Positions 45,571 through 53,457 of a DNA stretch of 64,000 nt are shown piece after piece (within the stretch, counting starts at the first letter, position 1; each line of letters begins with the position of its first letter). The stretch is taken from assembly GCF_000242635.2 (NCBI RefSeq), contig NC_017770.1, positions 248,001 through 312,000 of the forward strand. The letters run 5' to 3'. The notes under the pieces are model-generated. The model was not told where the DNA came from, ran no database searches, and saw only the letters and a program-made list of their open reading frames with translations. The position numbers were made by a program, and so were the translations under genes. The stretch comes from Solitalea canadensis DSM 3403 (GTDB lineage: Bacteria; Bacteroidota; Bacteroidia; Sphingobacteriales; Sphingobacteriaceae).

Positions 45571-46446
45571 ATGGAGTTAAGACATTTAACCTACTTTATG
45601 AAGTTAGCCGAAGAATTGCATTATGGAAAAGCTTCGGAGAAATTGTTTATTGCTCAACCTGCATTGAGCCGACAAATAAAGGAACTTGAAAATGAATTGG
45701 ATGTTGTACTATTCGATCGTAATAAAAGAAAAGTGGTGTTAACAGCTGCCGGGATGTATTTGTATAAGCAGTCTTCAAATTTATTTTCTCAGTTAACAGA
45801 AACAAAAAGAGAGCTTAAGCGAATTCATAATGGAGAGGTGGGACTGTTACGAATTGGATATGTAGCTACGGCCATGTATAGTGTTTTGCCGGAGTCCTTG
45901 TCGACATTGAAAAATGAAAGGGAGGATTTGCAACTCCGCATTGCTGAAATGACCACGTTGGGACAGGTGCAAGCTGTAAAAAATGGAACTATTGATGTTG
46001 GTTTTGTGCGATGCCCACTTAATGATCAATCTGTAAAGAAACATATCGTGTTAAGGGAGAGCTTTACACTGGTGATGCCAGCTAATCATCCGCTTGCAAA
46101 TGCTGTGGGAAAGGATCTTTCGGTGCTAAAAAATGAACCTTTTGTATTCTTTCCACGAACGGCAAATACAGGATATTTTGATCAGACTATAAGCCTCTGT
46201 TACCAGGCTGGCTTTTCGCCCAATATACAGTATGAAGGTACAGGCAGTAATATATTGGTCCAGATGGTCGCAAGTGGTTTAGGTATCACTATTTTACCCT
46301 CGAGTATTGCAGGTACAAAAGATGAACGTGTAAAATGTATTGAACTTGACTTTACTAATGAGAAAGCAGAACTGGCCATGATCTATGACGAAAAGCGACT
46401 GCCAGAAGAATTAAGAAGAATGGTGTTGAATGCAGCGGGAATTTAG
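45571..46446 (+). CDS. LysR family transcriptional regulator
   Basis: 291 residues. The N-terminal winged helix-turn-helix (MELRHLTYFMKLAEELHYGKASEKL, then QPALSRQIKELENELDVVLFDR) and the C-terminal effector-binding domain (about 90-290) are both complete. It probably regulates the divergent PEPM-like gene in response to a carboxylic or aromatic acid. A fragment matching its own C-terminus occurs about 350 bases downstream, pointing to a lost paralogue. Confidence 0.95.
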   Translation: MELRHLTYFMKLAEELHYGKASEKLFIAQPALSRQIKELENELDVVLFDRNKRKVVLTAAGMYLYKQSSNLFSQLTETKRELKRIHNGEVGLLRIGYVATAMYSVLPESLSTLKNEREDLQLRIAEMTTLGQVQAVKNGTIDVGFVRCPLNDQSVKKHIVLRESFTLVMPANHPLANAVGKDLSVLKNEPFVFFPRTANTGYFDQTISLCYQAGFSPNIQYEGTGSNILVQMVASGLGITILPSSIAGTKDERVKCIELDFTNEKAELAMIYDEKRLPEELRRMVLNAAGI

Positions 46447-46701
46447 GTACACTAACTCCTAAAGGGGAATTCACTGTCAATTCCGGAGGGTAAAGGCTTA
46501 GAAAAGGCAGTGTGCAAAAAATGCAGTTAATACTCCTAACCCCCAAAGGGGAATCCTTATCGCTTGAAAAAAGTACTCTCTCAAAAACAATTGACAGTTA
46601 ATTCTGACATATGTTCAATTCCGCCTTGTACAGTTCGGTAGAATTAAATTAGATTTCGGCAGTAACTGCGGGAGAACTGTACGCAGCGGCGGCGTTTTTT
46701 G

Positions 46702-46733
46702 CTTACTTTTTTTCGCTGTAGAAAAAAAGTAAG
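46702..46733. repeat. Perfect 13-bp inverted repeat inside a recurrent intergenic element
   Basis: CTTACTTTTTTTC (46702-46714) and GAAAAAAAGTAAG (46721-46733) are perfectly inverted around GCTGTA. The surrounding GCGGCGGCG and CGCGGAAAGCGACTAACGC blocks belong to an element whose spurious translation contains SKQKTPP, which I recall as common in Sphingobacteria. Neighbouring stretches (46450-46570) carry CCTAACCCCCAAAGGGG palindromes. Confidence 0.55.
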
Positions 46734-46793
46734 TCTCGCGGAAAGCGACTAACGCAAATAAGGCAGTGTCCAATCCTACAGGGCTATACGTGG

Positions 46794-46872
46794 TTGATGT
46801 TAGCAATGATTTATGATGAAAATAGAATGCCGGAAGGTCTGAGAAAGATTGTGCTGACGGCAGCGGGAATAA
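46794..46872 (+). pseudogene. Remnant of a second LysR gene, C-terminal end
   Basis: In one frame this reads LAMIYDENRMPEGLRKIVL then TAAGI, matching the intact LysR end LAMIYDEKRLPEELRRMVL, NAAGI residue by residue. There is no start and nothing recognisable upstream; the frame continues briefly into repeat sequence. The intact gene lies 350 bases upstream. The fragment looks like all that is left of a tandem paralogue. Confidence 0.8.
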
Positions 46873-46915
46873 ACACCTCACCCTAGCCCTCTCCTCAAGG
46901 AGAGGGGACTCCTTT
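46866..46915. repeat. CCCTCTCCTCAAGGAGAGGG palindromic repeat copy
   Basis: CCCTCTCC (about 46887-46894) and GGAGAGGG with TCAA between them; related in pattern to the CCCCTCTCAAGAGGGG family at 31.9, 50.8 and 59.0 kb. Confidence 0.5.
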
Positions 46916-46971
46916 CGTCAACCTCATGTAAAATGAACCTTTCAAATTATAGCTTAACGGTTTGGAATGAC

Positions 46972-46979
46972 TATTTTTG
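46972..46979 (+). promoter_or_regulatory. -7 element of the thioredoxin gene
   Basis: TATTTTTG, a perfect TAnnTTTG, 26 bases upstream of the chosen ATG at 47005; it supports that start over the upstream in-frame ATG at 46933. Confidence 0.55.
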
Positions 46980-47004
46980 CGCTTCATTAAAAAAAGGAAA
47001 ACAT

Positions 47005-47328
47005 ATGTCTGTAATTATCAGTACCGACCAGGATTTTAAAGATACATTGGCAGCCAATGGTAAAGTAATCGTAAAATACTATGCTGATTGGTGCGGTTCA
47101 TGTAAACTATTTTCTCCAAAATATAAACGCCTGGCAAATGACGAACGTTTTAACGGTGTTGCATTCTTAGACGTAAACGCTGAAGAAAACGAAGGCGCTC
47201 GTAAAATGGCCGGAGTAGATAACCTTCCGTTTTTTGCAACTTTCAATAATGGAGAACTAGTTGAAAGCTCAGCAAGCTCAAAAGAAGATGTTGTGGTTAA
47301 AATGATTGAAAACTTAATGACTAAATAG
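47005..47328 (+). CDS. Thioredoxin family protein
   Basis: 107 residues from the ATG at 47005, preceded by AAGGAAAAC and a -7 promoter element; the 24 upstream codons are not thioredoxin-like. The active site is WCGSC (residues 29-33) in the usual VKYYADWCGSCKLFSPKY context, a variant of the classic WCGPC. The cis-Pro region is NLPFFATFNNGE. It is cytoplasmic (no signal peptide) and a thiol-disulphide reductant. The neighbouring 2-Cys peroxiredoxin is an obvious electron acceptor. Confidence 0.95.
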   Translation: MSVIISTDQDFKDTLAANGKVIVKYYADWCGSCKLFSPKYKRLANDERFNGVAFLDVNAEENEGARKMAGVDNLPFFATFNNGELVESSASSKEDVVVKMIENLMTK

Positions 47329-47425
47329 ATATGGGATAATAGATATGAGATTTTGAGAATTTTTTACGTTATTCTCATAATTCAAATCTCATGTCGCAAA
47401 TCCTGAATCTCAAATCTAAATACTC
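47329..47425. repeat. GAGATTTGAG-type word-repeat spacer
   Basis: GATATGAGATTTTGAGAAT is followed by ATTCTCATAATTC, AAATCTCAT, CTGAATCTCAAATCT: words and their complements fill the spacer between the thioredoxin and DUF6952-like genes. The same word family recurs at 54.07 and 54.86 kb. Confidence 0.7.
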
Positions 47426-47668
47426 ATGAAAATACCAGCTATTAAAAAATTAGTTGAAAGCTTTGACATTCATTCATTGGTAGCTGCTGAAGAAGCAATT
47501 CTGGAAGAACAGCAATCTGCTATTGAAATTGAAGGAGAAGATGAAGGAGAGCAGCTTACTCATGTTATGGCAGCAATCTGGATCAAAAACGAAATGGAAA
47601 AAACAGGGGATGCTTTCCCTCAGGCATTAAGAGCCTATACTTCGCGAGTGCGTACTTCAATTAGTTAG
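47426..47668 (+). CDS. Small DUF6952-like protein
   Basis: 80 residues, acidic, no signal. It starts MKIPAIKKLVESFDIHSLVAAEEAILEE and ends EMEKTGDAFPQALRAYTSRVRTS. The gene order thioredoxin, this protein, peroxiredoxin is one I recall from other Bacteroidota, where the small protein is classed as DUF6952. Function unknown; a link to thiol peroxide metabolism is inferred from the neighbourhood. Confidence 0.7.
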   Translation: MKIPAIKKLVESFDIHSLVAAEEAILEEQQSAIEIEGEDEGEQLTHVMAAIWIKNEMEKTGDAFPQALRAYTSRVRTSIS

Positions 47669-47679
47669 TTTTTATTGGA

Positions 47680-47889
47680 TTACACCGATTACTGAAGGTG
47701 ATTACACCGATACTTTTTGATTACACTGATTACTTAATGAGGTGTCAGTGATTAAAAAGATTTTAAAACAAAAAGGAGTCACGATAAAATCGGGACTCCT
47801 TTTATGTTTATTTGTGAATCACAGTCTCAAATCTGAGTAATCGTCACCTAATCGGTGTAATCACACAAAAATAATCTGTGTAATCCTTC
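47680..47889. repeat. GATTACACCGAT word repeats with central terminator
   Basis: Copies of GATTACACCGAT/GATTACACTGATTAC at 47680-47735 are mirrored by TAATCGGTGTAATCACAC and ATCTGTGTAATCC at 47848-47885, a long-range inverted repeat. At its centre AAAAGGAGTC (47771-47780) pairs with GACTCCTTTT (47794-47803), a bidirectional terminator for the two convergent genes. Confidence 0.75.
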
Positions 47890-48522
47890 TTAGTTTTCTG
47901 AGAAGTACTCAGCAACACCTGTGAAAGTAGCATCCATTGCTTTTTCACCTTGTTTCCAGTTAGCTGGACAAACTTCACCTTTTTCTTCGAAGTATTGTAA
48001 AGCGTCAACCATGCGGATCGCTTCGTCAACGTTACGGCCTAAAGGTAAGTCGTTTACGATTTGGTGACGAACAACACCTTCTTTGTCGATAAGGAACAAG
48101 CCACGGTAAGCGATCATCGGACCGTTTGCAGTTAAATAACCTTCGTCGTTGTATTGGTATTCACCAGCTAAAACACCATAGTTAGTAGAAATGGTTTTAG
48201 CTGTATCTGCAACGATAGGATAAGTTACACCTTCGATACCACCTTGTTTTTTAGGCAATTGTAACCATCCCCAGTGAGATTGTTCAGTGTCGGTTGAACA
48301 AGCAACAACTGCGACGTTACGTTTCTCGAACTCAGCTAATTTCTCTTGAAAAGCGTGAAGCTCAGTAGGACAAACGAAAGTAAAATCTTTAGGGTAGAAG
48401 AAGAACAAAACGTGCTTCTTGCCAATGTATTGATCTAATGAAAAATCTTCAACGATTTCCTCGCCGTTAATTACAGCAGGAGCAACGAACTTTGGAGCTT
48501 TTTTTCCAACTAGTACTGACAT
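47890..48522 (-). CDS. Typical 2-Cys peroxiredoxin (AhpC/TSA family)
   Basis: 210 residues. The peroxidatic Cys51 lies in DFTFVCPTE, the resolving Cys (near 185) in GEVCPANW, and the CSTDTEQSHWGWLQLPKKQGG block is also present. It reduces H2O2 and organic peroxides using thioredoxin; the thioredoxin gene is on the opposite side of the shared terminator. A TAnnTTTG promoter element lies about 55 bases upstream of the start. Cytoplasmic. Confidence 0.97.
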   Translation of the reverse strand: MSVLVGKKAPKFVAPAVINGEEIVEDFSLDQYIGKKHVLFFFYPKDFTFVCPTELHAFQEKLAEFEKRNVAVVACSTDTEQSHWGWLQLPKKQGGIEGVTYPIVADTAKTISTNYGVLAGEYQYNDEGYLTANGPMIAYRGLFLIDKEGVVRHQIVNDLPLGRNVDEAIRMVDALQYFEEKGEVCPANWKQGEKAMDATFTGVAEYFSEN

Positions 48523-48576
48523 ATTTTATCTGTTTTTATTGAATATTAGATTGTTATGAGCTTTTTAAAGCCGCTG

Positions 48577-48584
48577 CAAAGATA
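48577..48584 (-). promoter_or_regulatory. -7 element of the peroxiredoxin gene
   Basis: Minus strand reads TATCTTTG, perfect TAnnTTTG. A TTT rather than TTG lies at the usual -33 distance. Confidence 0.5.
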
Positions 48585-48696
48585 CTAATAAACACCTCAA
48601 ATAGAAAGTAAAGCGGGAATTTATAACATAGAGATTACATTTGTAGTAGCTTTTAGGGATTAGCTGTTAGCTATTAGTTTTTACAATTTTATCCGT

Positions 48697-49062
48697 ATGT
48701 ATTTGAAAAAAGAGCAGTTATTAACCTTATTAAAACTTGGAAAACCTGTTGAACAATGGATTGGCTTTGTTGATGAAAAGGAATACACGGTACTTAAGTG
48801 GTTAAGAATAGATAAAGAGCGTAATGGGGAATATAGTGTGAGTTATTTCGAAGTATATGATGAAGGAAACATTGATTTTTTGGATATCTATGAGTTCAGC
48901 TCATTTGATCCTGATGAGCCGTATGGTTTAATATCTACTTTTTCAGCATATGAAGAGGCTCTTAACTATTGCTTGACACAATATGGTTGCTCTTATGAAG
49001 GTTTCATAAATGGAGGCATGATACAAGAAGAATATAAGAAGTACTTGGATCAGAATATATAA
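48697..49062 (+). CDS. Uncharacterised cytoplasmic protein
   Basis: 121 residues, acidic, no signal or membrane segment. The middle is beta-rich and aromatic (EYTVLKWLRID, YSVSYFEVYDEGNIDFLDIYEFSSFDPDEP) and the end is helical (EALNYCLTQYGCSYEGF). TACATTTG at 48636-48643 could be its -7 element. I do not know the family; similar proteins occur singly in Bacteroidota. Confidence 0.6.
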   Translation: MYLKKEQLLTLLKLGKPVEQWIGFVDEKEYTVLKWLRIDKERNGEYSVSYFEVYDEGNIDFLDIYEFSSFDPDEPYGLISTFSAYEEALNYCLTQYGCSYEGFINGGMIQEEYKKYLDQNI

Positions 49063-49075
49063 GAACAAACTGAAT

Positions 49076-49711
49076 CTATTTCGTAAAACTCAACGTAAAG
49101 GTGGAACCGTCTTTTTCCGGAAGAAGAAGTCGGTCGATACCTGCGGCAACTTCACCATTTTTGCTGGCAATTTTTAATGTTTTCCGGATGGATGAGTTTG
49201 GGATATAAATACCTACCAATGTATTCAAAATTGGTGTGTACGATGAAATTTTTCTGGTAAGTTTATATTGATCGTCGTAAAACTCACCATTAATGGCCTC
49301 TTCCAAAATCATATGGTTTTGTTCGTCAATTATTTTATACTTAATGTTCAGGCAATCATTTTTTATCTGATAACCTAAGAATTTTACTTTAGGACTGTAA
49401 CCACTTCCTGTGTTATCTATTAATTTTATATCGCTGTTTAATAGATAGTTTTCAAAATAAAGATCTCCTTTTGCAATGATGCCTGAATCGGTGGCAGTAA
49501 AGCCTCCTTGCCAAATTTTATAAAGGCCACATTCAACCGTGTCGAAACTGATATAGAAGTTTTCGGGGAACGCAAAGGTTATAATGTGTGAGGAATTATC
49601 CAGCGGGTATTTGGCCAAACGAATGTTATTTTCAGGCTTGATCTGAGCTTTAGAACAAGCCTGAAAAGCAAGACAATAAATAACCATTGTTGTTAGCAAT
49701 AGATACTTCAT
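49076..49711 (-). CDS. Uncharacterised lipoprotein
   Basis: 211 residues with a lipobox (LAFQAC, Cys19). The beta-rich mature part (FYISFDTVECGLYKIWQGGFTATDSG, KFLGYQIKNDCLNIKYKI) faintly resembles the N-terminal domain found in front of some Bacteroidota haem or sugar-dehydrogenase proteins, but no catalytic or haem motif is present. It is convergent with the previous gene, 13 bases apart. Function unknown. Confidence 0.6.
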   Translation of the reverse strand: MKYLLLTTMVIYCLAFQACSKAQIKPENNIRLAKYPLDNSSHIITFAFPENFYISFDTVECGLYKIWQGGFTATDSGIIAKGDLYFENYLLNSDIKLIDNTGSGYSPKVKFLGYQIKNDCLNIKYKIIDEQNHMILEEAINGEFYDDQYKLTRKISSYTPILNTLVGIYIPNSSIRKTLKIASKNGEVAAGIDRLLLPEKDGSTFTLSFTK

Positions 49712-49933
49712 TTAGAGTGTAAAATTAGATAGAGAGCTATTAAAATTATTTATCTCCCTTATACATAAATCATACCTCCGACAGTACTTTAATTTAATAG
49801 GGCAAATTTACTGTTTATCAGCCTATTGTTGTTCTTTTTTTAGCTGTTTGTTGTATGGTTTAACAGAACCTAGGTGTATATTTTACATTTTTTGCTAAAT
49901 GGATTTTTAAAAAGAAATACATAGCTTTCTGCC

Positions 49934-50821
49934 ATGAAAAAGAAGTTTTTATTATCCATTGCCATCTTGTCGGTTATTGGTGCTATGAAGTGTAATGCAC
50001 AAGGTTTAGAAACCACAGTAGTACAAGATCTAACAGAAGAGCATGTTTTCTCTCAAGGTATCGAAGGGCCTGCTGTTGATAAAGCCGGTAATTTGTATGT
50101 GGTAAGTTTTGGAAAAGATGGCACCATAGGAATAATTAAACCCGGACAAAAGCCTGAACTTTTTATAGAACTTCCTAAAGGTAGCACTGGAAATGGCATC
50201 CGTTTTAATAAAGCCGGAGAAATGTTTGTTGCCGATTATACAGGTCATAATGTTCTGAAGATAAATATGAAAACAAAAGCGGTTTCTGTGTTTGCTCATG
50301 AGGAGAAGATGACTCAACCAAATGATATAGCAATGAGCCCGTCGGGTATTTTATTTGCCAGTGATCCGAAATGGAAAGATCAAACCGGTCAATTATGGCG
50401 CATCGACAAGAAGGGAACGGTTACATTGTTAGAGGGCAATATGGGTACCACTAATGGTGTTGAAGTGTCGCCAGATGGCAAAAAGTTATATGTGAATGAA
50501 AGTATTCAACGCAATGTTTGGGTGTATGATCTTGATAAAAAAGGAAATATCTCCAATAAAAAACTGCTATATAAATTCGAAGATGGCGGAATGGATGGAA
50601 TGCGTTGTGATAAAGTTGGGAATTTATACATCGCCCGTTATGGAAAAGGAGAAGTTGCTGTGTTAAGTCCGTCTGGAGCGTTGATACATACGGTTAAACT
50701 AAAGGGTAAAAATCCGACCAATGTTACATTCGGAGGTCCGGACCGTAAAACAATCTATGTTACATTGCAAGAGCGGGGCGCAGTTGAATATTTTCGAAAT
50801 TCAAGCGCAGGAAGGGAATAG
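49934..50821 (+). CDS. SMP-30/gluconolactonase-like six-bladed beta-propeller, exported
   Basis: 295 residues. The signal peptide ends near KCNAQG. Repeats of the type GPAVDKAGNLYVVSFGKDGTI, GIRFNKAGEMFVADYTGHNVLKI, GVEVSPDGKKLYVNES and GMRCDKVGNLYIARYGKGEV are the blades. An N-terminal EGP motif and the TNGVEVSPD/GMRCD residues fit the divalent-metal site of gluconolactonase-type enzymes. It is probably a periplasmic lactonase or related hydrolase; the substrate is unknown. A palindromic repeat follows its stop. Confidence 0.88.
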   Translation: MKKKFLLSIAILSVIGAMKCNAQGLETTVVQDLTEEHVFSQGIEGPAVDKAGNLYVVSFGKDGTIGIIKPGQKPELFIELPKGSTGNGIRFNKAGEMFVADYTGHNVLKINMKTKAVSVFAHEEKMTQPNDIAMSPSGILFASDPKWKDQTGQLWRIDKKGTVTLLEGNMGTTNGVEVSPDGKKLYVNESIQRNVWVYDLDKKGNISNKKLLYKFEDGGMDGMRCDKVGNLYIARYGKGEVAVLSPSGALIHTVKLKGKNPTNVTFGGPDRKTIYVTLQERGAVEYFRNSSAGRE

Positions 50822-50829
50822 TCTGCAGA

Positions 50830-50938
50830 TAATAGACACATCCCTAACCCCTCTCAAGAGGGGAAACAATATCAACTACGTTGATCCTCCATTAAGCAAG
50901 GAGTCCACTCTCGAGAGGGGTTGGGGGTGTGTTCTTAA
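50830..50938. repeat. Long palindromic repeat, CCCCTCTCAAGAGGGG family
   Basis: ACATCCCTAACCCCTCTC-AAGAGGGG at the left is mirrored by CTCTCGAGAGGGGTTGG and GGGTGTGTTC at the right, about 110 bp in all. The same ends occur at 58957-59037 and half a copy at 31886-31922. Confidence 0.75.
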
Positions 50939-50956
50939 ATAAAAGTTAATTTTTTT

Positions 50957-50988
50957 TTGTTTTTGTAAAAACAAAGCATTTACCTTTG
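50957..50988 (+). promoter_or_regulatory. Bacteroidota consensus promoter of the RNA-repair cluster
   Basis: TTG (50957-50959), 21 bases, then TACCTTTG (50981-50988): both -33 and -7 elements with ideal spacing. Transcription would start near 50995, about 270 bases ahead of the first gene (51266). Confidence 0.75.
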
Positions 50989-50995
50989 CATTACC

Positions 50996-51265
50996 GATAT
51001 ATAGTGTAAACCCTAATTAATGGAGGGTTTAAACCATGACTGAATGTAAATAACATATCACCCCGTTGGCATCTTTAGCTTCTGCTAAAGCAAGAGCCTG
51101 TTTCATTCAATTTCTTAGTTAAAATTGTTTCATATCAGTATATGGATATTGATCTGCGATTAGCATTTCGTATCGAAATAGGTATTCAACGAAAGGGTTC
51201 CTTTCTCCCATCAGCCAACACAATCACAATTATTTTTTTTGAATAAAATCAACGTGTTTCACTAA
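50996..51265 (+). other. Structured leader of the RNA-repair cluster
   Basis: No good reading frame. It contains at least two perfect hairpins: AAACCCT (51008-51014) / AGGGTTT (51024-51030) and CTTTAGC (51073-51079) / GCTAAAG (51084-51090). It may be a long 5' untranslated region with a regulatory fold or a separate small RNA; no terminator is seen before 51266. Confidence 0.45.
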
Positions 51266-52036
51266 ATGAAATGCGGTTTTAATGCTTTTGCTATGAGCAT
51301 TTTAAAAATTGAAGAATTGCACATTCTTCAGTATCAGTTAAAAACAAAAAGACAAAAGAAACGCCTGGTCAAGGAGGCCAAGGATAAGTATCTGCTTAAA
51401 ATACACCGATCAATCAGCAGCCTTTACGCAGAAAAAAGAGCTTTAGGCTGGGTTGAATTGGAGGAGCCTTACCAGAAGGGATGGAAAAGGAGCTTTAAAC
51501 TTAGGGACGATGTAAAACGAAGTAAAAAGTCGGGTTTCTATCAACACATTCTTGATAAGATAAACACAACGGTTTATAGTGATCGGAAAGATTTTAAGGT
51601 GAAGAAAAAGAGAAGAAGCCAATACGGGTATGTCGTTAAAGTGCAAAAACTTTTTGAGCCTTGCGAATATCAGCTGAAAGGGCTAAAACTTAATGACCGG
51701 GAACTCCAGCAGTTTTGCAAAGTGACCTCATATAATAAGCTTACTAAAAGATGGAAAACAAATTATGTGTTTCTGGAGCCTTGGCGTTTTGAGCTAAGGG
51801 TAGAACCTAACATGATTACGAAACATCGCGCTTATGATCCGTTGTTAGAAAGCTCTATTGATGAACTGACTAATTATATGTGGAAAAATGACTTTAATAA
51901 AAGGTTAAGGAAACTGTTGGATGGCTGTTATGGTCATTGGTCGGCTAAAATGTTTGAAAAAGAGAAATACAAAAATCCGATGAAAGGAAACTCATTGAAT
52001 GCATTTCTTGGCAAAGAGCATTGGGTGCTTAATTAA
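51266..52036 (+). CDS. Very basic uncharacterised protein at the head of the RNA-repair cluster
   Basis: 256 residues (or 247 from the internal ATG at 51293). It is strongly Lys/Arg-rich, with clusters such as KTKRQKKRLVKEAKDKYLLK, KRSFKLRDDVKRSKKS and KVKKKRRSQYG. There is no signal peptide or membrane segment, and the body has many aromatic residues. The C-terminal half has a conserved-looking DPLLESSIDELTNYMWKNDF block. I do not recognise a family. It ends 7 bases before the rtcB ATG, so co-translation is likely. An RNA- or ribosome-binding partner of RtcB is the natural inference, from charge and place. Confidence 0.7.
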   Translation: MKCGFNAFAMSILKIEELHILQYQLKTKRQKKRLVKEAKDKYLLKIHRSISSLYAEKRALGWVELEEPYQKGWKRSFKLRDDVKRSKKSGFYQHILDKINTTVYSDRKDFKVKKKRRSQYGYVVKVQKLFEPCEYQLKGLKLNDRELQQFCKVTSYNKLTKRWKTNYVFLEPWRFELRVEPNMITKHRAYDPLLESSIDELTNYMWKNDFNKRLRKLLDGCYGHWSAKMFEKEKYKNPMKGNSLNAFLGKEHWVLN

Positions 52037-52043
52037 CAAAAAA

Positions 52044-53453
52044 ATGAAAACTGTAATACAATCAAAAGAGCTAAGTAAGATCGGCTATAAAACAGACATA
52101 AGCCGGAGCTTAGCAATTAATATACTATCCAAACATTGTAAACATCAGTCCAAAGAGGAGCTGAAGAAACTATTAGAAGACATTATAAAACAACCGGAAT
52201 TATGGAGAAATAATGAAATATGGAGCAAGTTGGCTTTACATCTTTCTCCTGAAAATAATGGAGTAATATCAACAGCATATGATTTATATACTGATGCAGA
52301 TGCTGCACCAGGTAAAGTTTACGGCAGTAAGTACATTGACACTACAGCAAAGCAACAGATGAATATTGCCTTAAAGCTTCCAGTTGCACTACAAGGGGCA
52401 TTAATGCCCGATGCTCATGCCGGCTATGGGTTGCCGATAGGTGGTGTATTAGCTGCAAACAATGCAGTAATACCTTATGCAGTTGGAGTTGATATTGGCT
52501 GTCGGATGGCGTTAACCATTCTTAATGAAGATGAAAAGTATGTTCAACGATATGCTCATCAAATTAAGAAGGCTATTGAACAACATACACATTTCGGTAT
52601 GGATGGTGGTCTAGCGGAACCTCAATATCATGAAGTGTTGGATAGTCCATTGTTTAAAGAGACGGAATTATTGAGAAACCTCCAGAGCAAGGCGGCTCGT
52701 CAGTTAGGAAGTTCCGGTAGTGGAAATCATTTTGTGGAGTTTGGAGTAATTGAATTGTTTGATAATAATGAATTGAACATTCCTGCCGGAAAATATACCG
52801 CCTTGCTGTCTCATTCGGGATCAAGAGGCTTGGGTGCAGCTATCGCTATGCATTATACGCAGATCGCGCAACAAGTCTGTAAACTTCCGCGTGAAGCAAA
52901 GAACCTGGCATGGCTGGATTTGGATTCGGAAACCGGACAAGAATATTGGTTGAGTATGACACTGGCTGGAGATTATGCAAAAGCTTGTCATGATCGTATT
53001 CACTATAATCTTTCCAAAGCGTTGGGATTGAAACCGATGGTCAAAGTGGAGAATCATCACAACTTCGCATGGAAAGAGCAACTGGAAGATGGAACAAACG
53101 CAATTGTACATCGAAAAGGTGCCACACCTGCTCATAAAGGTCAGTTGGGGATTATTCCCGGCAGCATGACGACAGCAGGATATCTGGTAAGCGGCATGGG
53201 AGCTGCATCAGCAATTAATTCTGCTTCACATGGTGCTGGTCGTTTGATGAGTCGCTCGAAAGCAAAGGATTCGTTTACCAATTCTTCATTAAAAAAATTA
53301 TTGGTAGAAGCTGGTGTTTCATTGATCGGAGGCTCAACGGAAGAGAGTCCTTTGGCCTATAAGGATATTGAATCAGTTATGCAGATGCAGGAAGAGCTGG
53401 TTAAAATTCAAGGGAGGTTTATGCCTCGTATTGTAAGAATGAATAAAGATTAA
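52044..53453 (+). CDS. rtcB: RtcB RNA-splicing ligase (short, RtcB2-like)
   Basis: 469 residues from the ATG at 52044; an upstream ATG overlaps the preceding gene. Mn-site and catalytic motifs are all present: PDAHAGYGLPIGG, VGVDIGCRM (Asp150, Cys153), GNHFVE (227-232), HSGSRGLG (257-264), ENHHNFAW and HRKGATPA. The GMP-accepting His is His396, in SASHGAGR. RtcB joins 2',3'-cyclic phosphate or 3'-phosphate RNA ends to 5'-OH ends using GTP. Its length and coupling to prfH match the RtcB2-PrfH pairs reported to reseal 16S rRNA cut in the decoding centre. The gap to prfH is only 4 bases. Confidence 0.96.
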   Translation: MKTVIQSKELSKIGYKTDISRSLAINILSKHCKHQSKEELKKLLEDIIKQPELWRNNEIWSKLALHLSPENNGVISTAYDLYTDADAAPGKVYGSKYIDTTAKQQMNIALKLPVALQGALMPDAHAGYGLPIGGVLAANNAVIPYAVGVDIGCRMALTILNEDEKYVQRYAHQIKKAIEQHTHFGMDGGLAEPQYHEVLDSPLFKETELLRNLQSKAARQLGSSGSGNHFVEFGVIELFDNNELNIPAGKYTALLSHSGSRGLGAAIAMHYTQIAQQVCKLPREAKNLAWLDLDSETGQEYWLSMTLAGDYAKACHDRIHYNLSKALGLKPMVKVENHHNFAWKEQLEDGTNAIVHRKGATPAHKGQLGIIPGSMTTAGYLVSGMGAASAINSASHGAGRLMSRSKAKDSFTNSSLKKLLVEAGVSLIGGSTEESPLAYKDIESVMQMQEELVKIQGRFMPRIVRMNKD

Positions 53454-53457
53454 AATA

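Noticed and set aside
46615-46881. 88-residue minus-strand protein containing SKQKTPP
   Set aside because: Translation of a recurrent hairpin element and the LysR remnant; no coding character.
46933-47004. N-terminal extension of thioredoxin
   Set aside because: Not thioredoxin-like and contains the -7 promoter element; the ATG at 47005 has a ribosome binding site.
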